Shown: positions 10,284 to 23,290 of the stretch, piece after piece
How the letters are laid out: each line of letters begins with the position of its first letter
How positions within the stretch are numbered: the first letter of the stretch is position 1
Source of the DNA: Symbiodinium kawagutii
Taxonomy: Eukaryota; Sar; Dinophyceae; Suessiales; Symbiodiniaceae
DNA: 64,000 bases
NCBI GenBank assembly: GCA_009767595.1
Contig: VSDK01027860.1
Coordinates: forward strand, 416,546 to 480,545
Direction: 5' to 3'
The notes under the pieces: model-generated
What the model saw: the letters and a program-made list of their open reading frames with translations, nothing else
Told to the model about the DNA's origin: nothing
Database searches by the model: none
Position numbers and translations under genes: made by a program

Positions 10284-13200
10284 TCACACCCAGCCAGCAA
10301 TTCCTGAATGGCACAAGACTCCGCCACCAGGAACTGAACGTCAGAAGTTCGGGACGCTGTGGGGCTGTAGATTTGGTGTTCGAGGACCCACACCACGAGT
10401 CTGATATACTGGCGGTGACAGATCCCATGCATCTTCGCTTGCCAACATTGATCAACCATGGCACACCTTGAAAGGACCGGCTGAGGCTCTCAGGTGTCTA
10501 TATGAATTCGCTCTGGCCAGTGCATGCCACTGGTTGCCCCAATACCCATGGTAATCCATGGCCCATGCATTGGTTATGATTCACCTTTGACGTGGCTCAT
10601 GATGGTTGAACGTAATCGTCAAGCCACAACCAACCATCGTGCACCATCATTTACCATTGCAACCACATGGAACCACCAATAATATATCATTGGAACCACC
10701 AATGGTTACATTGCCCCCTGTCATTCACTACCAGCCAATGGCCGTAGGGCTTCCCAATTCATCGTCATTCATCGTGGTGAGTGGTTGCTGTTGTAACTTG
10801 GAGCTGGTTCCACCCTGGAAAGCCCCAGGACCGGTGCTTTCTGCGCCAAGTCGCACCATTCCAAGGAGGGTCGCCAGATATCCGACTCCTGCGCCAGCGG
10901 AAGACATCAATGAGCCCGTTTAGTCCAAGCATCATCACGGGTTGTTAACGTTGTTGGCTATGATTTTCAGTCATGTCCTTGAAGGAATGGCTTGAAAACT
11001 AGGAACACCTGGCTTGAAAATCACCATCCCCAAGAAGTACAAAAGGTGGATATTCCAGTGCCACATGGGCTTGTCAAGAGGTATGCACCCCATGAAGAGG
11101 TTACATGTGGCACGGTGCCACCCCAAAGCAGTCGGCTGAACTACCTGATCCCACAACCAAGGCTGGTGTAACCAAGCGTCAATTTCGAATGCTGCGCATG
11201 TAATCAACCAGCAATGAAGTTATTGGCTAAATATGAGCGATGGCCGCAGGTTGAGAAAGGTTCCAACAATATGATTGATGATTCTCAACCATGCGAAGGG
11301 TCAAATTGTGCGGTAGTTGTCATAAACCCATGATGTTTGAGCTTTCTTGTGGTCTATCAGCAAAATTCCAAGACATGAAACATCCAAACAACTACCAACT
11401 GAAAAGCTTAGCAGATCTGACGTGTGGCTTGTGCCCATGTTGATGCCCAACTCCAACCCCATCATCCCAACTACTTGGAGGATCTGCTCCCTGCTTCCAT
11501 GCTCCTTTGTGCATCACTTCCCATAGGAATCGACCCATGGTCTTCTCATCCCCAGGATGCCTTGAAGCTTCTGAGCAGTGCCGAGTGGACAAGTCTAATG
11601 GTACGATATCAACCCAAGTACTGGCCATCTCATAATGGGCCACGCGTTCAGAATGCCAAGTGTGGAAGTCAATTAAGCCCCTCGTAGGAATTGCAGTATG
11701 GTGTCAAAGCCTGGAGGCTGGGGCTGTCCCAAGAACCCATGCAGGACAAAGGACACAACCATCCTGGAGTTTGGTTGGTACCGCCGCAGATGTCTACATC
11801 ATCCTAAAGCCGCGACTGGTAGTCAATCACATTGAGTGGTCCCAAGCCCTGCCCTAGGAACCCATAGCAGCCCATCTGCCATCTGAGTTCAGCACCATCA
11901 AAATGAAGTGAAGCCAAAGAACAGGACCAGCAGCTGTGCTAGCGCCTTGCGTGCGACAACACAGCGACTCAAGTGGCTAGGGGGGAACGGGTTTTCTGGA
12001 CCTGAGCTGCACTGAGCACCAAGACATGTGGCCACGCAAATGTCCTTCAATCATGCATCGACATCTTTTGAATACCTTTATCCCTACTCTTGCACGTCCC
12101 TCTTCATGGGTGTATGGCACGCATTACCAAAGATTACCGTAAGTAAAAAAGCACAAAATTCATCTGCAACAGCAGAGCTCTTGTTGGAGACTTGCCAAAT
12201 TTGATCAGCCTCCTACCACACGAAAATCCAATAGACTCAGGATAATACCTGGAATCTTGATCTCAAGCATTACCGGTGCCCCAAGGGTCCTGGTTCCCTA
12301 AGGGTCACCCACCCTGGGTTTCATGGTGCCTAACGTAGCGAAGTCCACCATTTTATCTCCTCGATTGGCATTGTGGTCGGCCAACCCCGGGGTGGTTCCG
12401 TAGGCCCAGATGACCTCAGCAAGTGCCATTTTCGACCAAGGGGAAGGAAGAGATCCCCAAGTTCAACTGGAGAAATCTCACCGCTCTCCATCTGGTTGAA
12501 CTTGGGAATCTCTGAGTTTCCCTTGGTGTTGGATGTTAACTGGATTGTAAATTCCAAGAGTTTCCATCTAGTGGCTTGATGTTTCTTGGGGCTTTGGCAC
12601 CTGATCAGTTGCTTGGGGATCTCCAATCAGGATATGGGAAGCTGCTCAAAAGCTGGGGTTTCCTATACAACATGTGGCCAGTTGTGGAGATGCATTTAGA
12701 TCCCCAGGTTGGGGAGTGTTGCAATTTCTGGCCTCAAATCTGAAGAATCTCTTCCACTAGTGACAGGGAGCTGCCGTAAGCATTTCCCCAGAGTGGGCAA
12801 CGTCTGAGAGTGGCATCACGCCGCTATAATTGCGGAGCGCACAGCGCTACCCACACATAGAGGAAAACCATCAAAAGATAGACGTACGTGTTTGTGTGTG
12901 TGTGTGTGGGTAATTTCCTGGCAAACCTCTATAGCAATCATTATCAATAACCACTACTAGGGAGCATTATCAACAACTAGCAATGCTTGATAATGATTAC
13001 TATCCTTGGCCAAAAACTGCTACTGGTAAAAAATTATCAATAAGCCTAGTTACTAATCACCAGTAATTACTAGCAATACATTATCAACAACCAGTACTAG
13101 TTGTTGAGAACTACTCGTGGTCAGTAACACTATATAACCATTACTAGGGTTCTGGATAAAGTGGTCAATAACGTCAATAACCATTTTTGGTAAACATTGC

Positions 13201-15223
13201 CAATGGTCACGCTATAGTTACTAGTGGTTATTGATACAAATTAGTTACTCATAGTGGTCAGCCTCTAGCTATTACTCAACGGCAACCCTAGTTACTACCG
13301 GTCACTCTATCCAGCCCCTCTTCCGGCACGTCACCATCTGCTGAGTGCCGGGTGTGATCTCAATCTCCTTGGACGAGGCGGCCAGCGTTCGCTGGAATCT
13401 CATCACCGTCTTGCCGGAGATGACGGAACAAGTGGAGCCCAGAACCGACACCTGGATGGATGGATGGATGGATGGATGGATGGATGGATGGATGGATGGA
13501 TGGATGGTTTTGCTTGGTTGGATGGTTAGATGGTTGGATGGATGAATGGATGGATGGATGGATGGTTGGATGGTTGGAAATGCATGAACTGGTTGGATGA
13601 TGTGCGGATGAATTGTGAAGTATTCTGGAGGATGCCTGATTTCTGGATGGGTGGATGAATCCGCTGATGGGTGCATATACCGAGTCTTTGGCATAAACAT
13701 TTTTTGCATCATGACTCACTACAAGTAGGGGCCTGAAACCAAGATGCATAGTTAGCCATGTCAGCAACCAGAACCCCCATGAAAGCCCAACACTCCAAAG
13801 CTTCAGATCTTCAACCATTCCCAGCGGTTTTCCAATCCAAGGAGGCCACGCCACCCGATGGCGGATCGTATGAGGTGATCCTTGGGGCGACCGCAGCGGT
13901 CCATAGTCAGGGTGTGCCCTCCAAGAAGTGGTTTCTCAACGAACCGTGCTGCTGTTTGGCCGGTGGACCCAGGGAACCGTTTTTCTTGTTGTGTTGCGAA
14001 CCTTTTCACTTGCGGGATGATCAACACTACTACCATCATTGAGCATTGTCTAACCTTACTGACCATCAGTAACCAGCTTTAGCAGCTGATTCACCAGCTT
14101 CTTAAACAACTACTTGACCCGAATCAGGCATCACCTAGCTGATGTACCTAGGCATTTGATATCTACCATGGTGGCCATGGTGAATCTTATCCACCTAGCT
14201 GATTCACCTACAAGGTCCGGCCTCCCCAGCTGTTAGCCAAGCTGGTTTATAGCTAGGATATCTACCAGTTATGGTACAAGGTGAGCCCCTGGCAGTTATC
14301 AGTTGGTTTATATCCCCTATGACCGGTACCCCGGCTAAGCTCCTTATAAGCCAACTTATAAGTGGTTTGGGGGCCCACCTTGCAGAATATAACCATAATC
14401 AAATTGGCTATTAATCAACTCGTAACCAGAGACCCCCACCGCGTAGCTCCACCGACCCTCTTCACCCAGGCACCAGTAGCGTTTCACCACCCCATCGCTG
14501 CAAATGAAGGCATCGCTACCACCAAACACGCCACCTGAGCAGCGGCTGTGACACTTCACCGCATGGCTGCTTCTTTAACGGTAGATATGCTGAAACTACA
14601 TGGCTTCTTTACGGTTGAAGAAACCCGAATGGCTATGTGAAACTACAAACGGCCATGATTACTCAGCATAGCTTAAGAACATGAGATATTTTGCTCAGAA
14701 TGAACATCATTCAGAATAGCTAGGGAACATGAGATATTCTGAGTGGTATGGCGGGCTATTGTTGTCATCATCAAGTGATGGTTATTGATTTTCCGAGATT
14801 AGTGACTGATTGTTAAAGGATAATTCCTCGTTTTTCCAATTGTGTCCTAGTAGCCATGATAAATGTAATAATATTGATATTAACTGTCGTACCCATCAAT
14901 CAACCAACTAATCAACCTTATCCGACTGTAACCAACCTTCACCAACCTTAGCCGCCTTAGCCAACCTTCACCCACCTCAACCAACCAACCTTACCACCCT
15001 AACCAACCCATGAGAACAGCGACCAGCTGCTCCCCGCATGTCCCACCTGTCATGGATACGCCGAAGCCGATGCCGAGCCAACCATCGGTGGCCCCGGTGA
15101 CCTGCCCAGGATCGGTGAGCGGCTGGGGCAATGCCAAAGGGGGCGCGGTTGGCAATTGCCACACAGCATGGTGATGGTCATGATGATGACTAATGATTAA
15201 TGATGCAAACTGATGATAATGAC

Positions 15224-15259
<36 letters not shown>

Positions 15260-15293
15260 CTAATGATTCATGATGCTAACTGATGATAATGAC

Positions 15294-15344
<51 letters not shown>

Positions 15345-15440
15345 CGAATGATGATGATCACTAATGATTCATGATGCTAGCTGATGATAATGACTGATGA
15401 TGATGACTAATGATTAATGATGCGAACTGATGATAATGAC

Positions 15441-15482
<42 letters not shown>

Positions 15483-15551
15483 CTGATGATGATGATGACT
15501 GATGATGATGATGACGACTAATGATGATGATGACGAACTGATGATACTGAC

Positions 15552-15597
<46 letters not shown>

Positions 15598-16502
15598 GAT
15601 GAATGATACTGATGCTAATCATCCTGCGGCTATGTAATGATTTGGCTGCAGACTGTCCCCCAAAATCGATGAATCATAACAGGTACACAAATTGTCAACG
15701 GTGATGGTCAATGGTGTGCTCATGAATGCTAAGGATGACTGATGTTTGAAGGTTGGCTCAGCCTGCGATTCATGATCAACAATGAGAGCCATTTGGCTAA
15801 CAAAGATTGTCCCTGGTGATAGCATGTGATAGCCAATGGTTGGTCATAGTGATGGGTGCGCAAGGCTGTCACCCATGCAAATGGAATAAGGCTCGGCCAG
15901 TCGCACCAAGAACAGTTCCTTACCGAAGAAATGAGCTAACACCCGATGATCGGCTAGGTAAAGATGGTAAAGTCAAAGGTGGATGATGGTTATAGGGACG
16001 TGCATTGACCAACGGCAGATTGATGTTGGCTGCTGAACTGCTGATAGCAGGAAGCCCAGGCAGAATCCATGGTGGAAACGCGCTGTTTTCTGGCAGAGTT
16101 TGCAATCTAGCCATGGATCAAACATCATGTCATGTCCAAAGTGACATCAATCAAGCACCTCTGCCGTGATGTTTTCATTTGAAGCTCACCATATACCCCT
16201 CCGTGGACAATTCCTACGATCTTGCTCTGCCTGTGTTCTGGGGTCGCCATTTGCATTGACATTCACATTTCATGGCGAGCACAAATGAACACTTCCAAAC
16301 CTGACGGCTTCCCAATCAATTCTCTTTGATGGCAGTTCAGGATGAAACCTTGCGGATCCTTGCGGATATCCAAGCGACCTGGGCTCCAGGCCCCCACCTG
16401 TGCACCACCACTTCTCCGGACTCCGGCGCACCTGAATGTTCATCGCCCTGCCCTGGGGCTCGGCAAGCATGTACACCGAGGGCCCGATCTCTGCACCTGC
16501 AC
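10284..16502 (-). CDS. DOMON-cytochrome b561 gene, copy A, apparently missing a transmembrane exon
   Basis: Exons with matching lengths and phases in copy B are 16502-16432, 15101-15047, 14534-14440, 13451-13335, 12414-12349, 11560-11518, 10888-10838 and, tentatively, 10303-10284 (stop TGA). The first five give a DOMON domain: DGWLGIGFG, then VSMTGG and [14 protein letters not shown], then [17 protein letters not shown], then [10 protein letters not shown] and DHNANRG. The Met of VSMTGG and the His of DHNANRG sit where heme-ligating residues occur in AIR12-type DOMON domains. The later exons give GILGMRRPW and [15 protein letters not shown], typical of b561 helices 3 and 4. DOMON-b561 proteins are membrane electron carriers or ferric reductases. 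The helix-1 exon found in copy B (51962-52021) is absent here because about 2 kb is missing, so this copy is probably defective. An exon between 14440 and 13451 may be missing from my model. Confidence 0.72.
12890..12908. repeat. TG dinucleotide run
   Basis: A short TG microsatellite in an intron of the DOMON-b561 gene. The copy-B equivalent near 53397 is much shorter. Confidence 0.8.
12916..13300. repeat. Degenerate repeat field of ACTAG/CAACAAC words (copy A)
   Basis: This intron is built from many imperfect copies of CATTACTAG, TTATCAACAA and TTGTTGA in both orientations. The copy-B intron (about 53419-53960) has the same vocabulary in a different arrangement, suggesting local slippage and short inversions. 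Confidence 0.5.
13452..13575. repeat. TGGA tetranucleotide array (copy A)
   Basis: Tandem TGGA with TGGT variants, adjoining the acceptor of the 117-nt DOMON exon (13335-13451). The minus strand reads as repeated Ile-His-Pro-Ser, which is an artefact. The copy-B array is 54112-54236. Confidence 0.93.
15178..15605. repeat. Compound GAT minisatellite (copy A only)
   Basis: Blocks of pure GAT alternate with a longer word, roughly CTAATGATTCATGATGCTA followed by ACTGATGATAATGACTGATG, repeated several times. Copy B has almost none of it at the matching place (from 55820). It lies in the intron upstream of the 15047-15101 DOMON exon. Confidence 0.9.
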
Positions 16503-18505
16503 CTTCGAACGCATCAAATGTGGGTCAAAGCCGCGAATTGCCAAAAAGTGACCAGCACAGCCTTTGATTGACATGTTCCAATGGCCACTGTTGGTAGGTT
16601 TAGCCACATATCAGTCATGCCTATCTGTATATGCTTTCTTGTAAAATTCCGCCAAATATATCGGAACAGGCCATGGTAGCGATGACCCCCTGCACCAAAG
16701 GGGACAGACCTCCTGTCCATATTCGTTCGTTGATCAGCAACTTAGTTTGGGAGTATGGTGGCGTAGGTTGGCACGTGTGCACATAAAGATATATGTTTGC
16801 GCGTCCGTGGGACAAGTGGATAAAATTGGATAAGTGTGGTTCGAACCAGCTACATCTTCCATAAACCAGCTTGCTATCTTGGTTCCATTGACCGCACTGA
16901 GCCGGCCTGGGCAGGTGTCAGTTCGGATATCCCCCCCGGCGAGCCTGGGGTCGTGCTTTGGGTGGTCGAGGACGTGGACGTTGAGCTAAAAGGTCCACTT
17001 CCGATGCTGGCGCTCCTAGAAGCGGAGCCGGACTTGGTGCCATTGGTTTGATAAGCCTTGGAGTAGTGGAAACGGCGAAGGTACGGCTAAGTTATGGCCA
17101 AATTATGGCTAAGATATGGCTAATGTATGGCTAAGGTACTAAAAGTCAAGTGCAGTGCTTGACATTTTTTTGGGGGGGTAGACATGTGTGAACCCATCAT
17201 AGCTCGCGACACCAGGGGAAATGGATTCGATCAAGAATAAAGAATGTGCAGGGATGTCCCAGTCAACATGATTTCACTTGATCTCAGGTATGCCAGCAGC
17301 TGTACCCAATAAAACACCTGGTCTTGGATTGCTTGTATGCCCTTACTGCACGCCCATATATTGCAGGTTTCCAAATCTTTTTCCGCCGATGTTGACAAGC
17401 ATGCATGTCTTGTGATCAGGCTAGACTAGTCTTGCTAAGCTCATTCGCACTGAAGCCAGGATGTGCTGAATGGTTTTGGGCTACTGAGTCTCCCACAAAG
17501 CATGGAGATCAAAAACAAGCGCCTAAACATTTGCTACAGCTAAGGGACATCATTGATACCCCCCAAAGGAAGGAATGGTCCATCAATCAGCAGCGGAGAG
17601 TCTTGGATGATAATTGACATAGATTACTTACTGAATATATCTGATTGTGTACTCAACTGCCGTTGGTTGCTTATATCCAAGCATTACTATATAGCAGTCA
17701 AGGAACACTTCATTCGCATACCACATCTCTGTAGAATCACCGCAAAGAGCACCTGGCCGCGCTTGGAAGTGAGTCATTGACGCCTCTGTAGGAGTGAGGA
17801 GTCGTAAGGATGTAGGTTATAAGCAGGAAGCCTTCTACAGCTTGTGAAGCAACAAGGCGTTCCAATGTCGGGTTCTTCCCTGCATTTGGGTACAAGAAGC
17901 AGGTCCACATCCAGGTGTTAGAAACTTGCTTGGTCCTTTGAGGCTATGCTCAGCCATTCTTTTCATGCTGGCGGATGCTGGTGGATGACGAACATGATGA
18001 TGACAATTGTAATTCTGTCCAGTCCAATCAATAAGTAGTACAGTAAATGTTCTAAATACAATTCAGACTGAATCGGCTTTGTGCGTCGTTTGTGTAATTC
18101 AATTTTCCCATCATGGACTACGAGAATCACCAGTCAGCCAACTGGTACCCTTGTGTTGCACTTTTGAACCCAGGATTGTTGGTCACTGCCACTCAAATCC
18201 TCCCAAAGCAGCACCATCACCAGGGCACGAAAAGAAACGCTGCCAGAGTGGGAGGAGGGAGCTGTCCAGGTATGGCCTTGGAGCGCAGCGGCAGCACTTT
18301 GCTCGGTGAAAACCTGGATCGGCCTGAGCTCACTCTGAGGTCGCTGCTGTGGCTGGTCTCCTGAGCCGCTGTGGCATGCTGTGGCTGGTGGCATGGCGAT
18401 TGCAAGGGAGGCCATGTCGAACAGCCATGGAGGTTCAGGATGTGATCCAAATAACATGTGAGGTTAGTATGGTTCATTGTGGTTGATAGGTGAGGTTCAT
18501 ATGCT

Positions 18506-18511
<6 letters not shown>

Positions 18512-18538
<27 letters not shown>

Positions 18539-18601
18539 GGAGGAGGAGGATGGTGATGATGACTGATGTTCGATGATGATGATGAGGAGGAGGATGCTGG
18601 T
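18512..18601. repeat. GAT/GAG trinucleotide array (copy A)
   Basis: Tandem GAT then GAG units with interruptions; the copy-B partner is 58742-58825. Confidence 0.9.
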
Positions 18602-20515
18602 TATGCTGTGTCCTACCATCTTCATTGGTAACCAACCGGAATGCTAGGCGTAACCAATACAGGAACATGATTATCCCTGTGCATGCCGGAGGTTGCATAT
18701 AATCACGGGGGGAGATTCACGTAATGTTTGGCAACCATCAGGTGGAGTTGCCGCCAATTCGAAGTGACCAGCTGTCCCAGAGCGCTTGTTTTCTTAACAG
18801 CTAGTGGCATGATTAGTCCAAGTTTCACAGCTAGACTATTTTCGTGTGTTGGTTTATATCCCTACGGATTGCTGCTTATAATCCATGAGGATAAGCAACG
18901 TAATGATGGGCAATATCACCAACCATGCAATGCCAAACAACCAGCAAACACTGAGCAACGTTGCATCCAAAAAGCCAACATCAACAGGAAACCAAAAATG
19001 CTCTTCAGATCCGGATCATATTCTTGGCCAACGGAAAACAACAGGTGCTGGTGGTGCCGCACACTTTGGCTTGTCCCAGGGTGTCTCCTTCGTGTCAGCC
19101 AAAAAAATCTTTAACTAAAAGCACCTATATATCACACAACCGCAGGCTTTGGCATATCTTGAGTGCGCCCGATGGATTCCAGCCCCATGCACCCCGCCTT
19201 TGTACCAGCATTGGAGGACGTGCTGCTTCCAAACAAACCGCTACTGGCGGTCACTTTCTGCGCTAACCTTATCCAGTTGTGAAGGAAGCAATTGGCAAAT
19301 CACAACAGCATTGTCGTTGAGCTGGCAGAAAACCGGAATAGCCATCGGTGATCACATGAACTATATGGGATCGCTGTAAATATTGGATATTGGCATTGGT
19401 ATCCAACCGTATCCAATATGGAATGCTAATAACCTCACAAAAAAAATTGGATGGCTGTTTTAAACCCATATGGCAAAATAGTGGTGACAAAATATTGGAT
19501 GGCATATTTGATGGTAATTAATCAGCAGCTATTGGTGATCACAATCAAAGCCGTCCGGAATACTGCTAGCCTCATGAAAATATTGGAATCACCTCTCGTT
19601 GATCACAATCTAAGCAGGATAGCTGGTAAGAATAGTGGTCATTCGCTACGTGCTATAGTTCCACTAATTCACCAGCCATCATCAGCCATCATGGCTGATT
19701 TCGATTGAACACGTCCCTTGAGCCCCGTCGTTGAAAAACTGATGATTGGAAGTCTTCTAAGTGCTTGTTGCCTCCGAATCATGCAACCAGTTGAAGTTAT
19801 CTCAAGGCAAGGGCGTGCAGTAACTGCGAAAAATGCAATCAAAAGCGCAGTAACGCAGTCAGAAAGGGGTTCTCTGGAGAAGGGGGGAGATAAATGCCGC
19901 AACTTATCCCTATCTCCGAAGTTCCTTATCCATCTACTTCACCCCTCCATGGTGTCAGTCGCTAGTCCCTTTTGGCGCTGTCACCCACTCAAAGCCGAGC
20001 TACGGGTCCTGAGATGTGACGGTCACCTGGTAGCAGCCGCAGGTAACGTAGCTGGCGATCAACGGTTGCTACCCAGGAGGACCGGATGATCCTTCATGGG
20101 CCGTGGGTGTTAAGTTACGTTGGTAAAGTTACGTGGGTACACTGGCTGATGATCATGCATGGGCATAACAACCGGGGTAAAGGTTCAAGAAAATTATAGT
20201 ATGCGCCGAAGAGAATTCACGGCTTTGTGACCCAGAGTGCCCACAAGTGGTCTCTACATTCCACCCCAAATTTTGTCGTTCTTCCTGCTGTTCTGACATG
20301 ACAAGCTTTCCAGCTTGGGATCGATGGAGACATGACATGCACATCCTCGGTGTGATCATAGCGGTGCGAAAATTCCACATCACCGTCTATATACTTGGGA
20401 TCAACTCGCTGAATGGCATGCGATGATAAGAATCTGGTGAAGCATCTGCAAAGCGGCCATTTGATCTTGCCTTCAGATACTACTGGCGCCACAGGATGGA
20501 CAATGATAAATCATT

Positions 20516-20690
20516 TCTCTCGCTCTCTCTCTCTGTCTCTCTCTCTCTCTCTGTCGTCGTCAGAGCAAGCTCTGTCTCAGCCAGGGCTAAGGGACGAGGA
20601 AAGGAGCAGACAGCAGTTGTGCCGCCCCGTGCTACCCTAACGAGGGCATACTGTTCTGTACCATTACATGATAACGATTAAGTGCAACTA
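20516..20690. other. Copy-A-only insert with a CT microsatellite
   Basis: Copy B lacks about 175 bp found here; its sequence near 60790 runs straight through. The insert begins with interrupted (CT)n at 20516-20562 and ends near TGTAATACC. No target duplication or gene was recognised. Confidence 0.55.
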
Positions 20691-21441
20691 CTGTAATACC
20701 GGTGGTGGAGCTCCAGCAATTTCTCCTACAGCACCTGTTGCCAATGGATTTGGCCAGACTTGCACAGTGGCTGGCTGGCCCTCAACAAATTGAAGCGGCA
20801 CGGAATATCCTTGTAGAGCATATCCTAGAAGATCCATACCAAAATACTTGAACCCTTTTTTTGGCTCGCCGACCCATCAATGAGATACCCAGAAGCTTCA
20901 CCTTCTACTGCCACAACCATCCACAACCGGGATTTCTTCTCAACCCTCTGGTTGAAGCAATTCAACTCATTCTGCAGGACATGTGGCAGTGTAAGAAGTA
21001 TCTGGGGAATAGCCATCCTCAGTCGCGGACTAGGCACTGGCACACACACACACAAGGCCAATGTGAAACAAAACATTACGTTGAGTTACTCAGTTTAAAA
21101 AATGGAAGCGGGCAGAATATGGCAGAAATCGCAACGAATCTGCAGCTAACACCGGGCTGGTCGTCACAAGAATGGTCACTACACGTGCTTGAACACGCAT
21201 CCCTGTGAGGAAATGGAGTAGATACTGAATTGAGCACGTCTGCCCCACATCGAGACCGTCAAGACTGGATGTTTTGGACACGATTTTGATGTGGAAGTGA
21301 CACAGTATAGTATGTTTTAGGTGAAAAAGAAAAAAAAGATGCTCGAATTTATCAACTACTGCTACGACTCACTACCTCACCCTCTAAAGTGATGACCGCT
21401 AAGACATGGAATTAAAGTCTCAAATCATTCAATGGTTGCAC

Positions 21442-23290
21442 CTGCCAAGGTTCCGGTGGAATGTCGGTGGTGATTTTGCAAGTATTGCCACTGGTGGCAC
21501 CTGTCAGAGGTTGGTTGATTGCTTTCTGCTGGTGTAATGACCCGGGTCCTGTCCGCAGTTCAATCCAAGTGCTTGAAACTGAATACCTGACCAAATGATA
21601 CCATATGCATGGTGCTGATGCCTGATGGGATTTAATCTGAATTCAAGCATTTGAGTAGGCAATTGAACTGACTGGATCACGCAAAAATCAGAGGGCACCA
21701 TTTGCAAGCGACGATTCAAACCAGTGACCAAGCGCTTCTTTTGAGGCACTGTCGCCTGCACAACTAGTGGGAAGTCAAGAACAATCATCAATCCCAGCAA
21801 TTTCAGCAAAGTTGATGGGACATTCCACCGCCCAAAAAACCTGCCATCGCCACTGATTGAAGGTTGCGAAGGCACCTACGTTGGAAACGTACATCAATCC
21901 AAACGGGCTTCCAGGCGTGTATTGAGCCAGGCAGGTGTAGTCGCATGTCATGCTCGATGGATGCGCCATCGCCTGAGTGCTGTGGCGCTGCGGCTGGTAG
22001 CAAACCATAGCGTGGCACTTGAGAAGTTGGTAGTGAAGGGATGAAAGTCCGGAACAAATTTGGCGATGTGGATCCACTTGGAACCTTCCAAATACCAAGG
22101 AGGAAAAAGACTGCGGACAAGTGAGTGCAACACAGGTCTTAGAATTTTGGTCTGCAAAGATCATTTCCACGTCAGGTATAACCAATTGGAATTCCATGCC
22201 ATTCCATCGTTCATTCGCTGGGTTAGCGAGATACCGGGCCATCATTGGCATTCCTAATTGACTACCAAATGGTCCTGTGGAAACATGTACGGACGTCCAA
22301 TCAACCTGCGTTTCCGTCCAACAAAAGCGCAAGGTTGTTGCGATGTTTTTTGGTTGTTACGCCCCCTTGATCGGCAACACCTTCAGTCACAAATGCAAGC
22401 ACAGCAATGAAACAATCACCTCATGTACCCTCTAGTAAAGTAACATGGGGTTGTATAAAAACCCCGTGTCTTTCTCTTACTCGCCAAATTACGTTATCGT
22501 TTTTTTCCGTTTATCGTTTTTCCATCTGTCAGCTGTCTTCATCTTTGATATGCAAACACATATAATATAAATCTAAATATACATCCGTGTGTGTGTGCAT
22601 ATTTAGAATTAAATATATTTGTATTTGTGAAGATGTGAATAAAAAATCAAATATATATATATATATATAAATGAATACAAATAATTCCACAACCAAGCGC
22701 TACAGCTCGGATTTGCTGCTGGAATCTGGAGCTTGGCGAAGAAAAGTGGGATGGGGTCTCACCTGGAGACATTTTTGCTTCAATTGTTATCGTTTTTGTT
22801 ATCGTTTTGTTATCGTTTTGGTTCTGTACCTAAACACTGTGGCCAAACGCCCGCCATGATTCATACCTGTACATTTGTTATCGTTTTTTTCCTTTTATCG
22901 TTTTTTCGAGTGAAAACTTCATTTCGGCATTTTCGCACCTCGTCAATTTAAAACTGAAAGCACGGGGTTATTATACTGCTGGAAAAAACTGTGAACTGCT
23001 CCACATGGCAATGTAAAAAAATCCACCATCTATTGGTGGTTTCACAGGGTTTGGTGGTTTCTGAAGGCAACATCCCCAGACCAAAATCTGTGCACTGCGA
23101 AGTCTTCACATCGTCTCGGTGTGGAACCAAGTGGCCGCCCGACAAAGCGCTGCAACCACCCAAGCACTCACCATGGCAGCAGCAACGCTTAACAATGCGC
23201 CACGGTTAAAAGTGCAACTGCTGCGGGCCGCGGGTCGCAAGTACTTACCGAGCAACGAGCAAAAGCGACCCAAAGGGGCTGGTGAGCATA
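21442..23290 (-). CDS. Exon chain of an unrecognised Cys-containing protein region (copy A)
   Basis: Minus-strand exons that fit in phase: about 23290-23249 (donor GTAAGT), 23217-23172 (46 nt, donor GTGAGT), 22305-22132 (174 nt), 21972-21880 (93 nt, donor GTAGGT) and 21586-21442 (145 nt). A further exon from about 21773 (AG before GCGACAGTG) probably joins the last two. The 174-nt exon encodes VDWTSVHVSTGPFGSQLGMP and ends NSKTC. The 93-nt exon encodes MTCDYTC and YTPGSPFGLMYVSN. The last includes TSGNTCKITTDIPPEPW. Short hydrophobic stretches near the start (SLLLVA, LLSVAAAM) could be part of a signal peptide. The Cys pattern suggests an ectodomain, and the order would allow it to be the N-terminal half of the DOMON-b561 gene, but no junction proves this. 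No family was recognised. Confidence 0.5.
22443..23008. mobile_element. TIR element inserted in an intron (copy A only)
   Basis: Copy B has a contiguous sequence where A carries about 560 extra bp. Near the ends are inverted repeats, 22453-22474 and 22956-22976, matching over GTATAA.AACCCCGTG and CTTTC with one mismatch and one 1-nt gap. ACATGG occurs at both junctions (22443-22448, 23003-23008) and may be a target duplication, though the TIRs are not flush with it. Inside, the word GTTATCGTTTT recurs about six times and there is an AT run at 22651-22669. No transposase frame exists, so it is MITE-like. It sits between exons 23172 and 22305. Confidence 0.6.

Larger units (their letters stand above)
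16503..21441. other. Conserved non-exonic stretch between two exon groups (copy A)
   Basis: It aligns with 57045-61451. A reading at about 16905-17030 is kept in both copies (plus VVLWVVEDVDVEL, or minus Ser/Thr-rich), but strand and splice sites cannot be decided. Another conserved segment lies near 18150-18270. Microsatellites occur at 18512-18601 and 20516-20562. This may be a long intron if the exons above and below form one gene. Confidence 0.4.

Noticed and set aside
10090-10464. Minus frame with a hydrophobic [14 protein letters not shown] segment shared by both copies
   Set aside because: It would make a transmembrane helix but does not fit the phase left by the preceding b561 exon, which instead predicts a short terminal exon with a stop in another frame.
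11020-11080. [17 protein letters not shown]-like reading resembling a b561 helix
   Set aside because: No acceptor at a consistent place in both copies; listed only as a possibility.
13302-13854. Minus-strand frame with repeated Ile-His-Pro-Ser
   Set aside because: Translation of the TGGA array. Only the DOMON exon 13335-13451 inside it is real.
13805-13980. Segment open in three frames and conserved between copies
   Set aside because: Probably holds the missing DOMON exon, but substitutions do not favour one frame and no phase 0 to 0 exon could be fixed, so no CDS was called.
20825-21076. Protein-like minus frame near 20.9 kb
   Set aside because: Copy B has frame-breaking differences in the same interval, so it is either not coding or split by an intron that cannot be located.
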